Source of the DNA: Planctomycetota bacterium
GTDB lineage: Bacteria; Planctomycetota; UBA8742; UBA2392
Assembly: GCA_019636215.1 (NCBI GenBank)
Contig: JAHBXZ010000007.1
Span: 124,001-188,000 of the forward strand
Length of the DNA stretch: 64,000 bases
Direction: 5' to 3'
Shown piece by piece: positions 22,975-32,377 of the stretch. Position 1 is the stretch's first letter. The number at the start of each line of letters is the position of its first letter. Below the pieces are notes generated by a model. It was not told the DNA's origin, made no database searches, and saw only the letters and a list, made by a program, of their open reading frames with translations. The position numbers were made by a program, and so were the translations under genes.

Positions 22975-25962
22975 ATGAGACTGTGCCTGATGGTGCTGGT
23001 CATTGCTTGTGCGACGGTCTGCAATGCCGAAGACGTGACCTGGTCTTTTGAGATCCAGGGTACAGCCACGGAGCGCGCAGAAGGCAAGACGGAACCGCTC
23101 AAGCAGGTTGAAGTTCGGGCCTATCCTGCCTTGCGATGGGGACAGTACGGAGACACAGAGTTCAAGGAATTCAAACGAACCTATGGTCCGCTGCCGCAGG
23201 TCGTCGTCACCGGTACGGCGACCACCAACGATAGGGGCGAGTTCACCCTGAAGGGCACCGCCAAGCTGACCGGCGACAAAGTCCCGCGCATTCGCTTCGA
23301 AGACGAGTCCGGCGTGCGCCAGGTTCCCGTTTGCTGGGTCACACTCGTGGTCCAGACGGCCACGCACTTCGGTCTTGGTTCCCCCAGCAGAACATACAGC
23401 GACAGCATGAGTTCCAAAATCGGAATAGAATGCAGCGCCTACGGCACCTGCCGGGGCCGCGCCTTCGACACCCTGGGCCAGTCGCTTGCCGACCTGATAG
23501 TGGTCTCGGAGTCCCGACACTACTGGATACCGGAAGGAGTCAGCCTGCCATCAACCAAGACCGGACCCGACGGCCGCTTTGAACTCTCCGTTCCAGCTAT
23601 CTGGAGCATGGATCTGGCCTTTGAAGGTCGGCTGCGCGCCAGCAGCTTCCCGCACGCCGTTGCGACGTCCAGCGACATGCTGAGCATCTCTCCGGGAAAG
23701 ACCGTTGATGTCGGCGATGTCACGCTGGCCTTGCCTTCATCGGTCAAGGCGCGGGTTGTAGATGGCGTAACCGGCAAGGACCTGTCGGACGTGTCATTCA
23801 CTTTTTCACCCGGCAGCTACAAGCATCGGTCATACTATTTGATTGGCAGCGGGGCCTGCCAGTTCACAATCCCGGCCGGCACGTACACGCTGAAGCTCTT
23901 CCACAACAATCTGAAAGTGGGCAAAGAGGTTGAGGTCCGAGCCAAGCCCAACGAAGTGACCGACCTGGGCGATTTGAAGATCTATTCTGCGGTCACACTC
24001 AAAATCCTGGTGGTGGACGACCAAGGCACCCCGTTAGAGCGAGCCAATGTCTTTCTGACCACACCGGACGAGCGCTACGCCGGTGGCACTGCCAAGTGGG
24101 ACGAAAAAGGCTTCTACGCCATCAAGCTTGATCCATCACTCTCCTGGAACATTGAAGTCCTTGCCCATGGCCTCTTGCCGCACAAGGCACCGCTGGTCCT
24201 TGAACCCAAGGACACGGAACTGACGGTGAAGCTGGTGCGAGAAGCATCGGCCGAGATTGAGGTAACGCCAATCGAGGGGAGTCGCGCTTACCTGCGCTTT
24301 GCCATGCTGATCCAGCCCGGCACACCGGCCGAAGAAATGCTGAACAAGGCGGGTGCCAAGGCCGTCGAGGATTCCCTTGACCTCGAAGAGAAAGATCGCC
24401 CCCAGGGAGTCCGTCACATCTGGGAACGCATCTCGACGACACCGGGCAAGTGGATACTGCTGGCGCGCATAGAAGACGAGGCTGAATACTACCGTGTGGA
24501 TCTGGACCTCAAGCCGGGCGAGAACGACCCGGTCGTGATCAAACAGCGCGGCGCAAACATTCGTATCCGCTGTGTCGAGGGCACCAAGGCGCTGGCCAAC
24601 ACGCAGATTTTCCTGTCCTCGCACGACCACTACAAGCCAATCCAGGCAACCACCGATAAGGACGGCTGGCTTGAGCTGAAGGACCGCCTGCCCGGCACCT
24701 GGTACGTTTTCAAGCCCGACGAATCGCTGGACGACAAGCGCGAACTGGAAGCCCGGCGCGTGGAGCTGTCCCTGGGCGCCAACGCCGACGTAACTGTGGA
24801 TCTCACCTACAAGTTCATTACTGTGGTGACGTTCGTTATCAAGGCCACCAACTGCGAGCCTGACCGTCTATACATCTGGGATGAAGCCGAATTTGTGCAG
24901 GCTGACCTGCGCGACCGTTTTCGCGAATTCGACCAGGGCCAGTGCGCATGGGGCGTCATCGAGCCGGGCCGGTACTTCGCCCTGCTTGGCCAAGAGGACG
25001 GGGACTACATCCGGTTTCAGTTTGTGTGTGAGTTCGTTGTCGGCGGGCCCGGGCACCAGGAAATTGAACTCAAGGGCGAGCCCAGGTTCGTGCGGGGCAA
25101 AGTGGATCTGGCCGGCCTGCCACCTGGTGCCGAAGTGTCGGTGCTTGGCAGCCACCTGGCGTTCAGCGAGTACGGCATGGAAGACGGGGCATCGGCTTCT
25201 GATTCCTTTGAAGTTGAGCCCGATGGTTCGTTCAGCATTCGCTCGATCGGCCTGCACGACTTGCGCCTGCAGGCCATGGTGACGTTGCCTGACGGCAACG
25301 TCATGTACTCGCCGGCCGTGCTGGTACCGCAGGGTCGGTTTCCGCACGACCTTGTTCTGAAGCCTGTGGCCGCGGTCGGGGCGCTGGTGCTTGAACTGAA
25401 GCTGCCCGGCGCGATCAACGACAGTGTGGTACGCGTGCACATGCGCGACGCCGTCGGCAACCAGTGGCTGCTGCCGCGCAGCAGCCAGTTTGTCGCCGAA
25501 TCGCATTCGGTGCGGCTGTTTCCATTCATGCCGGTGGGCAAGTGGGACCTTGTCGTTGAAGCAACCGGCGCACAGACACTGACCCTGAAGGACATCGAGA
25601 TCACAAAAGAGGTCACGGCGTTCCACACTGTAAACATGTCCCCGGCTTGCGAACTGCTGATTTCGCACCCGGAACTGTCAAAGGCCGAAGCAGGTGGCGC
25701 GCGCGTCGAGCTGCTGGATGAAAGGGGCAACGTGCTGTCCACCGGCAACCTTTACCATCGCAGCATGTTTGCCGCACTGTCCGAGACCAGCCAGTGGGAC
25801 GATGCCGAAGAAGTCGAGACTTCCGGCCTGCTCATAGTGGTGCGTGACCGGCGCGTGGCCAAGGTGCGCCTGATTGTGCCCGGATACAAACCGTACGAGG
25901 ATTCCGTGAACTGGCAGAAACCCGGCCGCAGCATCTCGGCGCGCAAACTTGAAGCGAAGTAG
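22975..25962 (+). CDS. Very large secreted protein with carboxypeptidase-regulatory-like beta domains
   Basis: A 995-residue protein. MRLCLMVLVIACATVCNA is a signal peptide. The rest is a chain of beta-sandwich modules in which short segments recur as the start of each domain: VVTGTATTNDRGEFTLKGTA, GRAFDTLGQSL, VVDGVTGKDLSDVSFTFSPG, ILVVDDQGTPLERANVFLTT. These resemble CarboxypepD_reg-like (transthyretin-fold) domains. There is no catalytic domain, no C-terminal anchor and no clear adhesion motif, so it is probably a surface or periplasmic binding or structural protein. GGAG lies about 10 nt before ATG 22975. Confidence 0.72.
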   Translation: MRLCLMVLVIACATVCNAEDVTWSFEIQGTATERAEGKTEPLKQVEVRAYPALRWGQYGDTEFKEFKRTYGPLPQVVVTGTATTNDRGEFTLKGTAKLTGDKVPRIRFEDESGVRQVPVCWVTLVVQTATHFGLGSPSRTYSDSMSSKIGIECSAYGTCRGRAFDTLGQSLADLIVVSESRHYWIPEGVSLPSTKTGPDGRFELSVPAIWSMDLAFEGRLRASSFPHAVATSSDMLSISPGKTVDVGDVTLALPSSVKARVVDGVTGKDLSDVSFTFSPGSYKHRSYYLIGSGACQFTIPAGTYTLKLFHNNLKVGKEVEVRAKPNEVTDLGDLKIYSAVTLKILVVDDQGTPLERANVFLTTPDERYAGGTAKWDEKGFYAIKLDPSLSWNIEVLAHGLLPHKAPLVLEPKDTELTVKLVREASAEIEVTPIEGSRAYLRFAMLIQPGTPAEEMLNKAGAKAVEDSLDLEEKDRPQGVRHIWERISTTPGKWILLARIEDEAEYYRVDLDLKPGENDPVVIKQRGANIRIRCVEGTKALANTQIFLSSHDHYKPIQATTDKDGWLELKDRLPGTWYVFKPDESLDDKRELEARRVELSLGANADVTVDLTYKFITVVTFVIKATNCEPDRLYIWDEAEFVQADLRDRFREFDQGQCAWGVIEPGRYFALLGQEDGDYIRFQFVCEFVVGGPGHQEIELKGEPRFVRGKVDLAGLPPGAEVSVLGSHLAFSEYGMEDGASASDSFEVEPDGSFSIRSIGLHDLRLQAMVTLPDGNVMYSPAVLVPQGRFPHDLVLKPVAAVGALVLELKLPGAINDSVVRVHMRDAVGNQWLLPRSSQFVAESHSVRLFPFMPVGKWDLVVEATGAQTLTLKDIEITKEVTAFHTVNMSPACELLISHPELSKAEAGGARVELLDERGNVLSTGNLYHRSMFAALSETSQWDDAEEVETSGLLIVVRDRRVAKVRLIVPGYKPYEDSVNWQKPGRSISARKLEAK

Positions 25963-25986
25963 TCGCACACGCCACTCTCCCAAAAG

Positions 25987-26016
25987 GCAACCACGGCCGA
26001 ATCGGCCGTGGTTTGC
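25987..26016. terminator. Bidirectional terminator between convergent genes
   Basis: AACCACGGCCGA and TCGGCCGTGGTT flank a single A, with short A and T runs on either side. It separates the large secreted-protein gene from the convergent HD-GYP gene. Confidence 0.72.
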
Positions 26017-26038
26017 ATTTGGCAAGCGACTCCGCGGG

Positions 26039-27646
26039 CTAGTAGATCGACTTGCTGATGTCGATGCCTTTGGCGAACAGCTCGTTGCACGGGATGATGC
26101 GGCCGTCGCGCAGCAGCTTGATCATTACTTCGCACACTTCGGGGTCGAACTGGTCGCCGCTGCAGCGGGTGAACTCGCTGATGGCTTCGTCCACATCAAA
26201 GTTTCTGCGATAGCTGCGGTTGCTGGTCATGGCGTCAAAGGCATCCGCCAGGGCGACAATGCGCGCGGTCTGGGGCACCTCTATGCCGTTGAGCCCGTCG
26301 GGGTAACCCAGGCCGTTGAACATCTCGTGGTGGTACTTCACGGCCGCCACCACGCCCGGGATGTTCCGGATGTGGCTGAGAATCTCGGCGCCGCGCACGG
26401 GGTGCTGGCGGATCACCTTCACTTCATCGGGCGTCAGGCGCGAAGGCTTGGTCAGGATCTTCTCCGCCACGCCGATCTTGCCTACGTCATGCAGCAGCGC
26501 GCCCAGGCGCACGTTGTCCAGCATGTCGGCGTCCAGCGTCATTTCTTCGGCCAGTGTCACGGCAAAGGCCGTCACGCGTTCGCTGTGGCCGTGGGTGTAC
26601 TGGTCTTTGGCCTCGATTGAGCTCACCAGTGCGCGAACACAGCTGTAGAACAGGCCTTCCATGTCCTCGAGCATGCGGGCGCGTTCAATCGCGATGCCGG
26701 CCTGGCGGCCAAGCGCGGCCAGAAGTTCAAGCTGGTGGGCGCGGAAAGGCTCGTCGTTGTCCACGCGGTCAAGGTACAGCGCGCCGATGATGTCGGTGTT
26801 GGTGCGCACGGGCACGCACAGGGCGCTCTTGATGTGCTTGCTGTTGGCGTCGCCGGTTTCGGGGTACACGGCGCCGCTGACGACACTCAGGCCCTTCTTG
26901 ACCGAATACAGCACAATCGGGCGGCACAAGGCAAGTTCGTCGTCGGCCGCGCGCAGAATACGCGTGCTGGTGCGTGAACTGCCGGGGGCGCTGTTCTTGC
27001 GGCGGCGCACGACCACGGGTTCCAGCACCTTCTGTTCGGCGTCGTACATCACAAGAAAGCCGCGGTCGGGCTCCAGCACCTCCATGGCGGTGTCCATGAT
27101 GGTGTGGCACACCTTGTCCAGGCTGCTTTGCGTGTAGACCAGGTTGCCCACGTGGTACACGGTCTGCAGCGCGCGGCGCGCGCGGGCCAGAAGCTCGGGC
27201 GCGTCTTCACTGTTGCCGTGGTCTGAAGCCGCCGACGCTGTGTCATCCAGCGCAAAGGTGCCGTCCTCAAAATTGCGTTCCAGCCGGATCGAATGGACCG
27301 CGGGCTCGGCTTCCAGCAGGCCGCTGTGCGCGGCCAGCTTGTTGGTGGGCGTGTCACTGGTCTTGAAACTGAACTCAACACTGCCGGCGACAATGCGGTC
27401 ACCGGCATGCAGGATCTTGCTGGCGACCGTCTTGCCGTTGACGGTGGTGCCGGTCGAAGACTGCAGGTCCGTCAGCAGATAGAAGCTGCCCTTGCCTTCG
27501 ACCTGGAAGTGGGTGCGCGAAAACGATTCTTCCGTGAAGCGCTCATCGCACGACGGCGAGCGCCCGAACGTCACCTTGCCATGGGGCAGCAACGCGATCT
27601 TGTTACCATCGCGCGCGCCGCCGCGGACTGTGAACTCGGCTTTCAC
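26039..27646 (-). CDS. FHA-GAF-HD-GYP signalling protein (c-di-GMP phosphodiesterase-like)
   Basis: About 535 residues. An FHA phosphothreonine-binding domain comes first (VTFGRSPSCDERF, FSRTHFQVEG, SSTGTTVNGK), then a GAF sensor domain (about 165-335, including SALCVPVRTNTDIIGALYLD), then an HD-GYP domain with LLHDVGKIGVAEKIL and YHHEMFNGLGYPDGLNG. These residues match metal-dependent c-di-GMP phosphodiesterases. It should link phosphoprotein recognition and a small-molecule signal to c-di-GMP breakdown. GTG 27646 is preferred because AGGGGC lies about 6 nt upstream and the FHA domain starts there; TTG 27670 and GTG 27664 are alternatives. Confidence 0.85.
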   Translation of the reverse strand: MKAEFTVRGGARDGNKIALLPHGKVTFGRSPSCDERFTEESFSRTHFQVEGKGSFYLLTDLQSSTGTTVNGKTVASKILHAGDRIVAGSVEFSFKTSDTPTNKLAAHSGLLEAEPAVHSIRLERNFEDGTFALDDTASAASDHGNSEDAPELLARARRALQTVYHVGNLVYTQSSLDKVCHTIMDTAMEVLEPDRGFLVMYDAEQKVLEPVVVRRRKNSAPGSSRTSTRILRAADDELALCRPIVLYSVKKGLSVVSGAVYPETGDANSKHIKSALCVPVRTNTDIIGALYLDRVDNDEPFRAHQLELLAALGRQAGIAIERARMLEDMEGLFYSCVRALVSSIEAKDQYTHGHSERVTAFAVTLAEEMTLDADMLDNVRLGALLHDVGKIGVAEKILTKPSRLTPDEVKVIRQHPVRGAEILSHIRNIPGVVAAVKYHHEMFNGLGYPDGLNGIEVPQTARIVALADAFDAMTSNRSYRRNFDVDEAISEFTRCSGDQFDPEVCEVMIKLLRDGRIIPCNELFAKGIDISKSIY

Positions 27647-27885
27647 AACTTGCCCCTGCTGCACGTCCAAACGAGTCCGGCCAGAATGGGTCCGATAACC
27701 ACAGAATGCATCGGCCCTTGGTGCCCTGTTGCCACCGCAAATTTAGGAAAAACTGGCCTGCACATGTTGGCTAAATTCACCGAATCTTCACTGGGCCACT
27801 TAGCTACTTGACCGTTCAGTCAGTTGCTATCTTCTATAACCATTGTCCTTGCGGCAAGTCCCGAATGCAGGTTGAGTTAAGTCTT

Positions 27886-28866
27886 ATGGGCTACGAAGAC
27901 CGCGACTATTTTCAAAGCAAGCCCAAGTTTGAGCTGTCGACTGGAATTGGCCCCGCCACAAAGGGCCTGCTGATTGCCATGGTCGGGCTGTACCTGGGCG
28001 CCCTGATTGCCGGTAATGCAACGAATTTTGCCACCGATGCCTTCCACACTTCCAGCACCGAGGGCGCGGTATGGGTGCGCCGGCTGTTTGTGCTTACTCC
28101 TCTGGACGTAAACACCTGGATGACAGGTTTTCAGCCGGGCTACTGGAAGCTGGCCACGCACTGGCTGGTGCCGATTGACCTTCTGGCAGCCGTGCTGGGC
28201 GGCGTGGCTGTGTTTTTTGCCGGCCGCATGGTCGAGGAGTTGTTCGGCTGGCGGCGTTTTCTGCTGATGTTTGTCGGTGCCTGCGTGATCAGCGGCCTGC
28301 TGGCCACACTGGTGGACCCGCTGGTGCTGCGGGGCCGTCCCAGCATCGTGATGGGGCCGTCCGGCGGGGCCTTTGCGATGTTCACCACCGTGGCGTGGAT
28401 TGCGCCAAACCAGCGCACCTTCATGGGTTGGCGGTTGCGGCCGGTGGTGCTGACAATGGTCGGGGTGTTCGCGGCGCTTTCGCTGGTGACAGGGGCGTTG
28501 TCTGGTGCCCCGCGGGTGCAAAGCCCCACCCAGCTTGCCTGGGCGGTGCTGATTGCCGTGTCCACCATGATGCTGCTGAAATCCAGGGGGCTGTTGCCCG
28601 CACCGGCGCCCGGAAGTTACGAAGAAGCCTGGAATCGCCGGGGCAACCGCGCCGAGGACGTAGACCCCGTGGCGCTGGCGCTGGCCCAGGCCCGCAAAGA
28701 TGAAGAGCGCGACCGCGCCGAGGCCCTGAAGAAAAAAGAGCTGGCTTCCATCGACCAGCAGAAATTGGACGGCATCCTTGAGAAGATCAGTCGTCAGGGC
28801 ATTTCGTCATTGAGCCGCGGGGAACGGACGTTCCTGGACGAACAGTCCAAAAGGCGCAAGCCATGA
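27886..28866 (+). CDS. Rhomboid-family membrane protein with DUF6576-like tail, probably catalytically altered
   Basis: A 326-residue multi-pass membrane protein. The serine motif MGPSGGAFAM matches the rhomboid GxSG nucleophile, and the membrane layout (about 5-6 helices, residues 25-235) fits. The last helix reads QLAWAVLIAVSTMM, where active rhomboids have HxxG; no catalytic His is seen, so it may be a pseudoprotease. The tail LDGILEKISRQGISSLSRGE is the DUF6576-type domain often attached to bacterial rhomboids. ATG 27886 is chosen by similarity (MGYEDRDYF). The stop overlaps the S41 protease start as ATGA. Confidence 0.75.
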   Translation: MGYEDRDYFQSKPKFELSTGIGPATKGLLIAMVGLYLGALIAGNATNFATDAFHTSSTEGAVWVRRLFVLTPLDVNTWMTGFQPGYWKLATHWLVPIDLLAAVLGGVAVFFAGRMVEELFGWRRFLLMFVGACVISGLLATLVDPLVLRGRPSIVMGPSGGAFAMFTTVAWIAPNQRTFMGWRLRPVVLTMVGVFAALSLVTGALSGAPRVQSPTQLAWAVLIAVSTMMLLKSRGLLPAPAPGSYEEAWNRRGNRAEDVDPVALALAQARKDEERDRAEALKKKELASIDQQKLDGILEKISRQGISSLSRGERTFLDEQSKRRKP

Positions 28867-30209
28867 ACAAGTACTTCTTCATCACCTTCGGCTTTCTGCC
28901 TGTGTTTGTTCTGGCGGGGGTGATCCTGCTGTACCTGTTCGGCAGCCGTGAAAAGGCGCCGGCACCCAAGGAGGGGCTGGACAAAGAATTCGCCCTGTAC
29001 CTGGAAGTCCGCCAGAAGCTGCTGGACCACTACGACGGCGATCTTGATGAAAAGACACTTGCCGACCAGGCGCTGGTCGGGCTGGCATCGGCCACCGGCG
29101 ACAAGTACACGCGCGTGAACCCGCCCGTAGAGGCCAAGAGCCAGGAGATCGACCTGCGCGGCACGTTTTACGGCATCAACTGCCTGATTGAAGGCAACGA
29201 AGACGGCAGCATCCGCATCAGCCAGGTACAGGCCGGCGGCGGCGGCGAAAGGGCGGGCCTTCTGACCGACGACGTGATTGTGGCCGTGGACGGTGTGTCG
29301 ATCCTGGGGCAGACGCTGGGCGATTCGCGGCTGCGCATCCAGTCCGAGAAAAAGGGCTCGGTGGTCACACTGACGATCTTGCGCGGCGGCGACCCCAAGC
29401 GCGGCGATGACGCCCGCGCCACCCGGCGCGACGTTGAGGTCACGCGCTCGGAAGTAGTCCAGTACAGCGTGCATGACGTCCACATTGAGGAACGCCAAGG
29501 CCGCAAGTTCGGGCACATGCGCATCAGCGATTTCAACGCCAACACTTTCGACCCGCAGTTCAAGGACGCGCTGCGCGAGCTGATGGAACTGGGGGCGGAG
29601 GGCATCGTGATTGACCTGCGCGGCAACGGTGGGGGTCGTGTGCTGCCGGCTGTCGACATGGCCGACGCGCTGCTGACACAGAAAGACGCGCTGATTGTGT
29701 TCACGCACAGTTCGCGTGAGACTAACCGCAAGGATGATCACGTTTACCGCACCCGCGACGACGTTGCCCTTACGGACCTGCCGGTGGTGCTGCTGGTGGA
29801 CAACAACACGGCCAGTGCATCCGAGATTTTTACCGGCGCGATGCGCGACTACGGCCGCGCGTACATCATTGGCGACCGCACCCACGGCAAGGGGCTGGTG
29901 CAGACGATCTTTTCGTTGCAGACCGACAAGCAGTACAGCATGAACATCACCACCACCCAGTACTTCACGCCGCTGGGCCGCCGCGTACAGAAGGGCGAAA
30001 AAGGCGAACCGGGGGGCATCATGCCCGACCTGCACATTCCCTGGCGCGCCGGCGAGCAGCAGTCCATCCGCAACCGCCAGCTTGCCCGCAGCGCCCGCTT
30101 TAACCGCGACGAGATCGCCCGCACCAGCAAGTGGTGGAACCAGGAAGACCGCATGCTGGACGCGGCACTTGAGGTGCTGTCAGGCCGCCCGGTGAACATC
30201 AAAGACTGA
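28863..30209 (+). CDS. S41 C-terminal processing peptidase (CtpA/Prc-like)
   Basis: A 448-residue protease. An N-terminal membrane segment (VFVLAGVILLYLFG) anchors it, with the bulk facing the periplasm. A PDZ domain follows (about 98-190; AGLLTDDVIVAVDGVSILG), then the S41 core with GIVIDLRGNGGG, the nucleophile Ser in NNTASASEIF and the general-base Lys in THGKGLVQT. The family cleaves unfolded or tagged proteins near their C-termini. It is coupled to the rhomboid-like gene by a four-base overlap, which suggests joint proteolytic control at the membrane. Confidence 0.92.
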   Translation: MNKYFFITFGFLPVFVLAGVILLYLFGSREKAPAPKEGLDKEFALYLEVRQKLLDHYDGDLDEKTLADQALVGLASATGDKYTRVNPPVEAKSQEIDLRGTFYGINCLIEGNEDGSIRISQVQAGGGGERAGLLTDDVIVAVDGVSILGQTLGDSRLRIQSEKKGSVVTLTILRGGDPKRGDDARATRRDVEVTRSEVVQYSVHDVHIEERQGRKFGHMRISDFNANTFDPQFKDALRELMELGAEGIVIDLRGNGGGRVLPAVDMADALLTQKDALIVFTHSSRETNRKDDHVYRTRDDVALTDLPVVLLVDNNTASASEIFTGAMRDYGRAYIIGDRTHGKGLVQTIFSLQTDKQYSMNITTTQYFTPLGRRVQKGEKGEPGGIMPDLHIPWRAGEQQSIRNRQLARSARFNRDEIARTSKWWNQEDRMLDAALEVLSGRPVNIKD

Positions 30210-30258
30210 ACGCACCCCGGCCTGTTGCCCAAGTCGCGCCACCGGCTAAAACCTCGGC

Positions 30259-32298
30259 ATGATGAAAGCTACCCACCAGTGGATCGACAGCTATGTCGGC
30301 AGCGGGCTGGACGCCCCGGAAGTCGCGCGGCGCCTGACACTGGCCGGCACCGAAGTCGAAAAATCCGAACCCGCAGGCACGGACACCTGCTTCACGCTGG
30401 AGGTCACCAGCAACCGCGTGGATTGCCTGGGTGTGCTGGGCCTGGCCCGCGAACTGGCGGCCACGCTGGGCCGTGAGATCGCATTGCCGGATGTCAGCTA
30501 TGCCGTTTCCACCGTTGCGGCCTCGCAGGCGGCCTCGGTGAGTATTGAGCCAGGCGCGCTGTCGGCCTGCCCGTATTACACGGCGCAGGTGATCCGCGGC
30601 GTGAAGGTGGGGCCTTCGCCGGCCTGGCTGCGCCAGCGGCTGGAGGCCATCGGCCTCAAGTCGATCAACAATGTTGTCGACGTGACGAACTTCGTGCTGT
30701 TCGAGACCGGGCAGCCGCTGCATGCCTTTGACCTGGCCAAGCTGGCGGACCGCCGCATTGTGGTGCGTTTTGCGCGCGACAAAGAGGCGTTTCGCCCGAT
30801 AGCCGACCGCAAGGGCCGCGCATCGATCGCGCTGGACACGCAGACGCTGGTGATTGCCGACGGCCGCAACGCCCAGGCCGTAGCCGGCGTGATGGGCGGC
30901 GCCGACAGCGAAGTCCACGCGGGCACGACCGAGATCCTGCTGGAAAGCGCGTACTTTGAACCGCGCGGCAACAAGCAGACGGGCAAGCGGCTGGAACTGG
31001 ACAGCGACAGCCATTACCGCTTCCAGCGCGGTGTCGACATCGGCGGCGTGGTGTTCGCCAGCCGCCGGGCGGCACGCCTGATTACCGAAGTCGCCGGCGG
31101 CGAAGTGCTGGACGGCGTACTGGAAGCCGGCCGGGTTGAATCAACGCCGCGGCCGGTCACCGTGACGCTGCATGAAGTGGCGCGTGTGCTGGGCGTCGGT
31201 GTGACCCTGTCCCCGATGGAAAGCATGTTCCGCGGGCTGGGGCTGGAGATCGCGGGCGCAACGCCGGAGGCAGTGACAGTGGCCGTGCCCAGCTTCCGGC
31301 GCGACCTGGTGACCTCGCGCGACCTGGTTGAAGAAGTAGGTCGCATTCACGGCCTGGAAAAGATACCGGCGCCGCTGCGCATGACTGTGGCGATTGCCAA
31401 GCCCACGCGCCGCCAGCGCGTGCGGGCCGAGATCCGCCGCGCGCTGATGGGCCAGGGGTTCTCCGAGGCACTGACGGACACGTTTGTCAGCGGCCAGGGC
31501 GAGCTTGGCTCGTTCGGGGTGGCCGGTGACTCGCCATTGCGGCTGGCCGCGCGCAACCCAGTAAACGCGGCACTGCCGGCGCTGCGCCGAAACCTGATGG
31601 GCAGCCTGCTGAACGCGCTGTGCACCAACGAGCGCCAGGGCATCAAAGGCCCGCGGCTGTTTGAGGTGGCCAACGTGTTCGCGCCTTCGCCCGACGGCCA
31701 GTCCACGGGCGAACGCGGCGCTGTGGGCCTGCTTGCCCCCGGGTTCCTGGATGCCAAGGGCGCTGTGGAAGCCCTGCTGGAATCGCTGCGCGTCAAGGCG
31801 CCACTGGCCGCTGTGCCCCTTTCGCACCCGGCGTTCCGGGCCGAACGTTCGGCGCGGCTGATGCTGGGCAACCGCAAGCTGGGTGTTGTCGCAGAGCCCT
31901 CGGCAGAAACCCTGAAGCTGGCACAGTGCGACGGCCCCTGCGCCATGGCGGAGCTTGAACTGGACGCACTTGTGGATGCCTGGGTGGACACCCCCCGGCT
32001 GGAAGAACTGGCGCGCTTTCCGGCCGCCGAACGCGACCTGGCGTTCGTACTTGACGCGTCAACGCCCTGGGCGGATGTCGAGGGCGTGGTGCGCGCCGCC
32101 TGCGACGCCACCCTGCGCGGCGTGGAGCTGTTTGACGAGTTCCGTGGCAAGGCCATCGGCGCGGGCAGGAAGAGCCTGGCGTTCCGGCTGCACTTCCGCC
32201 ACGACGACCGGACACTGACCGCCGAAGAGATCACCGGGCAGATGAACGCGGCGATTGAGGCGGTGAAGGGCAAACTCGGGGGAATCCTGCGCGGTTGA
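30259..32298 (+). CDS. pheT: Phenylalanyl-tRNA synthetase beta chain, short form
   Basis: A 679-residue protein. MMKATHQWIDSYVGSGLDA opens the family. The B3/B4 editing region includes YYTAQVIRGVKVGPSPAWL and INNVVDVTNFVLFETGQPLHAFD, followed by the B5 and catalytic-like modules (SDSHYRFQRGVDIG, PRLFEVANVFAP) and a C-terminal anticodon-binding FDX-ACB domain (ARFPAAERDLAFVLD). Most bacterial PheT are near 790-800 residues; here the N-terminal tRNA-binding (EMAP-like) insertion is missing. pheS is not adjacent, although pheST usually form one operon. ATG 30262 is an equal alternative start. Confidence 0.93.
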   Translation: MMKATHQWIDSYVGSGLDAPEVARRLTLAGTEVEKSEPAGTDTCFTLEVTSNRVDCLGVLGLARELAATLGREIALPDVSYAVSTVAASQAASVSIEPGALSACPYYTAQVIRGVKVGPSPAWLRQRLEAIGLKSINNVVDVTNFVLFETGQPLHAFDLAKLADRRIVVRFARDKEAFRPIADRKGRASIALDTQTLVIADGRNAQAVAGVMGGADSEVHAGTTEILLESAYFEPRGNKQTGKRLELDSDSHYRFQRGVDIGGVVFASRRAARLITEVAGGEVLDGVLEAGRVESTPRPVTVTLHEVARVLGVGVTLSPMESMFRGLGLEIAGATPEAVTVAVPSFRRDLVTSRDLVEEVGRIHGLEKIPAPLRMTVAIAKPTRRQRVRAEIRRALMGQGFSEALTDTFVSGQGELGSFGVAGDSPLRLAARNPVNAALPALRRNLMGSLLNALCTNERQGIKGPRLFEVANVFAPSPDGQSTGERGAVGLLAPGFLDAKGAVEALLESLRVKAPLAAVPLSHPAFRAERSARLMLGNRKLGVVAEPSAETLKLAQCDGPCAMAELELDALVDAWVDTPRLEELARFPAAERDLAFVLDASTPWADVEGVVRAACDATLRGVELFDEFRGKAIGAGRKSLAFRLHFRHDDRTLTAEEITGQMNAAIEAVKGKLGGILRG

Positions 32299-32377
32299 CG
32301 GGGTTCGAACAGAGAATGCGCATTGAGCATTGCGCGTTTGCTGTCAAGATTCTGCAGACCCGGAGAACGCCGTCCAC

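Noticed and set aside
27806-27840. TTGACC and TATAAC as a promoter for the rhomboid gene
   Set aside because: The spacer is 21 bp, outside the normal range.
32300-32315. GGGTTCGAACAG, resembling a tRNA T-loop
   Set aside because: The bases before it are the end of pheT and no acceptor stem, D-arm or anticodon arm can be formed around it.
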